From assembly GCA_015521565.1 (NCBI GenBank), contig WANX01000131.1, positions 1 through 41,467 of the forward strand: a stretch of DNA of 41,467 nt, given 5' to 3'. A model generated the notes under the pieces. That model was not told the origin of the DNA. It made no database searches and saw only the letters and a list, made by a program, of their open reading frames with translations. The DNA is from Candidatus Hydrothermarchaeota archaeon. Its GTDB lineage: Archaea; Hydrothermarchaeota; Hydrothermarchaeia; Hydrothermarchaeales; BMS3B. The position numbers and the translations under genes were made by a program. Position 1 is the first letter of the stretch. Every line of letters begins with the position of its first letter. Below are positions 40,054-41,467 of the stretch, in pieces.

Positions 40054-41467
40054 CTACGCCTCAACCGCAAAGATTTCCCTGCCCTCCTCCACGTAGCTGA
40101 GCAGGGCGTTGCCAATCTCGCTGTTTTTAGCCAGCTTCACTTCCCCCTTCCTGCCTATCGTAGCTGTAAACAGGTACTCCTCACCCGCGTAGAACTTCAT
40201 CATCCTGCCCGCGAAGCCCTTGCCCACGATGAGGTGCACGTAGTGCTTCGTCTCCGCCACGTCCACGGGTATTCGCGCCGCTCCGCGCTCCGGCTGTGCC
40301 CTCTCCCCGAAGGTGCGCACGTCTATGGCAAGGCCCAGCTTCTTCTCCAGTGCAGAGATGCGCTTCCCGCGCTTGCCTATAAGCGCCGGAAGGTGGCGCT
40401 CGTCCACGTAAATCGTTGCCCTGCCGTCGCTCACCTCCACCTCCACGGCGGCGCTGCCCGGCAGGCGGCGGCGCACCTCCTGGAGCACGCGCTCCGAGGC
40501 GAGCCTCTCCACCGGCTTTGCCTCGCGTAGCTCGCCCACAGGCATGACGATGGTCTCCTCGCCGAAGGTGTATATCTCGTACTCTGTGGCGTCGCTCTCG
40601 AAGTCCTTGACCTCTATAACCGGCCTGGCAAGGTCTGCCTCGGTCATGCCGGCAGGAACCTTGACGGAGAAAACCACCTTGTAGACCTTCTCAACCCTGC
40701 CGTCCTTGATGAATATCACTGTATCCACTATCTGGGGAATCATTCCCAGCTCCACCCTGCCGATGAGGCGCTGCAGCGCGTCTATCGCTTTTGTGGCGTG
40801 CACCACGCCAACCATCCCCACGCCTGCGAGGCGCATGTCCGCGAAGATTCTAAAGTCCCTCGTCTTGCGCACCTCGTCGTAAATGGTGTAGTCGGGGCGC
40901 ACCAGGAGCAGAATATCGGCGGTCTTCTCCATATCCCCCTCCAGGGGTGCGTACTGGGTAATCTCATCGCTCACCTGCAGGTCGCGGGGCGACTCCATGG
41001 TCTTCACTATCCTGCCCAGGGAGCGGTAGAACTCCGCCAGAGCCTGAGAGAAGGTGCTCTTACCCGCGCCCGGCGGCCCAGCCACGAGTATCCCCTCGGC
41101 GCGCTCGCGGAGGCGCCTCATCAGCCTGTCGCTAAGCTTATAATCTTCCAGCGAGACCTTCGCTATTGCGCGCACAGCGGTTATCTCAAAGCCGTCGCTG
41201 AAGGGCGGCTTCGCTATTGCGATGCGTATCTCGCGCAGCTGCACAACGCTCGCACCGCGGCGCTCTATCTCTATGAAGGAGTCGGGGTCAACCTTCGCAT
41301 ACTCCAGAATCTCCCGCGCGAGCCTTGAAAGCTCCCTCTCGGTGAGGGGCTTCTCGCCTATGGGCACGAGCTTTATATTGCCCGGCTTGCCCTTCTTTGC
41401 GAGGGGCACAACGCGCTCGCGCAGGTGCACCGACATCGTGGTTTCGTCGAAGTACTTCAGTATCCCC
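40054..41467 (-). CDS. PIN-domain ATPase (PINA type), N-terminus cut by window edge
   Basis: The frame continues through the first ATG of the track (41436) to the window edge; the residues there (KYFDETTMSVHL) are the normal interior sequence of this family, so the PIN domain lies outside. Visible parts: a linker, a secretion-ATPase-like RecA domain with Walker A GPPGAGKST, MESPRDLQVSDEITQY and LLLVRPDYTIYDEVRKT, then a KH domain (HLPALIGKRGKRISALEKKLG). PIN-ATPase-KH proteins form hexamers and are linked to RNA or DNA processing, including Holliday-junction work in some archaea. The family identity is firm; the function is inferred. Confidence 0.9.
   Translation of the reverse strand, partial: GILKYFDETTMSVHLRERVVPLAKKGKPGNIKLVPIGEKPLTERELSRLAREILEYAKVDPDSFIEIERRGASVVQLREIRIAIAKPPFSDGFEITAVRAIAKVSLEDYKLSDRLMRRLRERAEGILVAGPPGAGKSTFSQALAEFYRSLGRIVKTMESPRDLQVSDEITQYAPLEGDMEKTADILLLVRPDYTIYDEVRKTRDFRIFADMRLAGVGMVGVVHATKAIDALQRLIGRVELGMIPQIVDTVIFIKDGRVEKVYKVVFSVKVPAGMTEADLARPVIEVKDFESDATEYEIYTFGEETIVMPVGELREAKPVERLASERVLQEVRRRLPGSAAVEVEVSDGRATIYVDERHLPALIGKRGKRISALEKKLGLAIDVRTFGERAQPERGAARIPVDVAETKHYVHLIVGKGFAGRMMKFYAGEEYLFTATIGRKGEVKLAKNSEIGNALLSYVEEGREIFAVEA

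Overview
The window is a gene-dense, GC-rich piece of a euryarchaeal chromosome. Archaeal markers are RpoL, TFS and exosome Csl4, an A-type ATPase (subunits I, K, C), a class III signal-peptide pilin, a PIN/KH ATPase and TATA-box promoters, several of them apparently leaderless. Tetrahydromethanopterin chemistry is implied by beta-RFAP synthase (mptG). Heavy use of 2-oxoacid:ferredoxin oxidoreductases, PEP synthase and a CbiA/CfbB-type tetrapyrrole amidase fits an anaerobic Archaeoglobi- or methanogen-related lineage. I cannot name the species. No rRNA, tRNA, IS element or CRISPR array was found.

Layout. 1-840: truncated membrane histidine kinase (-). 1077-4473: Lrp-like regulator plus korDABC (+). 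4430-5720: radical SAM/SPASM enzyme (-), facing away from a 33-residue ORF (+) across a palindrome-bearing promoter. 5720-8296 (-): CYTH protein, mptG and a HAD phosphatase-like protein. 8333-11276: RNA m5C methyltransferase (+), thioredoxin (-) and an exported DUF2334/toroid protein (+). 11270-14580 (-): an information-processing operon (METTL5-like methylase, csl4, rpoL, RNase III-like, DUF531, Nudix, tfs). 14629-14985: DsrE-like (+). 14975-19970 (-): bacterial-type TGT, CcmC-like protein, a 900-residue multi-PAS kinase and an ICMT-like methylase. 20116-23136 (+): an HTH-cupin-methyltransferase fusion followed by azlC and azlD. 23270-24448: argG (+). 24445-25679 (-): AI-2E family permease and a pilin. 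25680-25984: a non-coding stretch with several perfect hairpins. 25985-29222 (+): two small genes, then an HTH regulator with ppsA. 29266-30015: CcmH-like/DUF1573 fusion (-). 30106-31740 (+): PadR regulator, a CaCA-type exchanger and a cupin. 31741-34178 (-): a second oxidoreductase (beta; fused gamma-alpha). 34343-34998 (+): ferredoxin and a CBS protein. 35000-38580 (-): A-ATPase I, K, C only. 38622-41467 (-): CbiA/CfbB and the PIN-type ATPase running off the edge.

How it fits together. KorDABC, the second oxidoreductase, the ferredoxin and PEP synthase form a ferredoxin-linked central carbon node (2-oxoacids, PEP). Several local regulators sit directly upstream of what they probably control, each with an inverted repeat at its promoter: HTH-ppsA, PadR-exchanger and HTH/methyltransferase-azlCD. 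The CcmC-like and CcmH-like proteins hint at cytochrome c maturation. The most unusual items are RpoL with an inserted helix-hairpin-helix domain, the HTH-cupin-methyltransferase regulator, the radical SAM/small-peptide pair, the structured 25.7-25.9 kb intergenic region, and a bacterial-type TGT in an archaeon.
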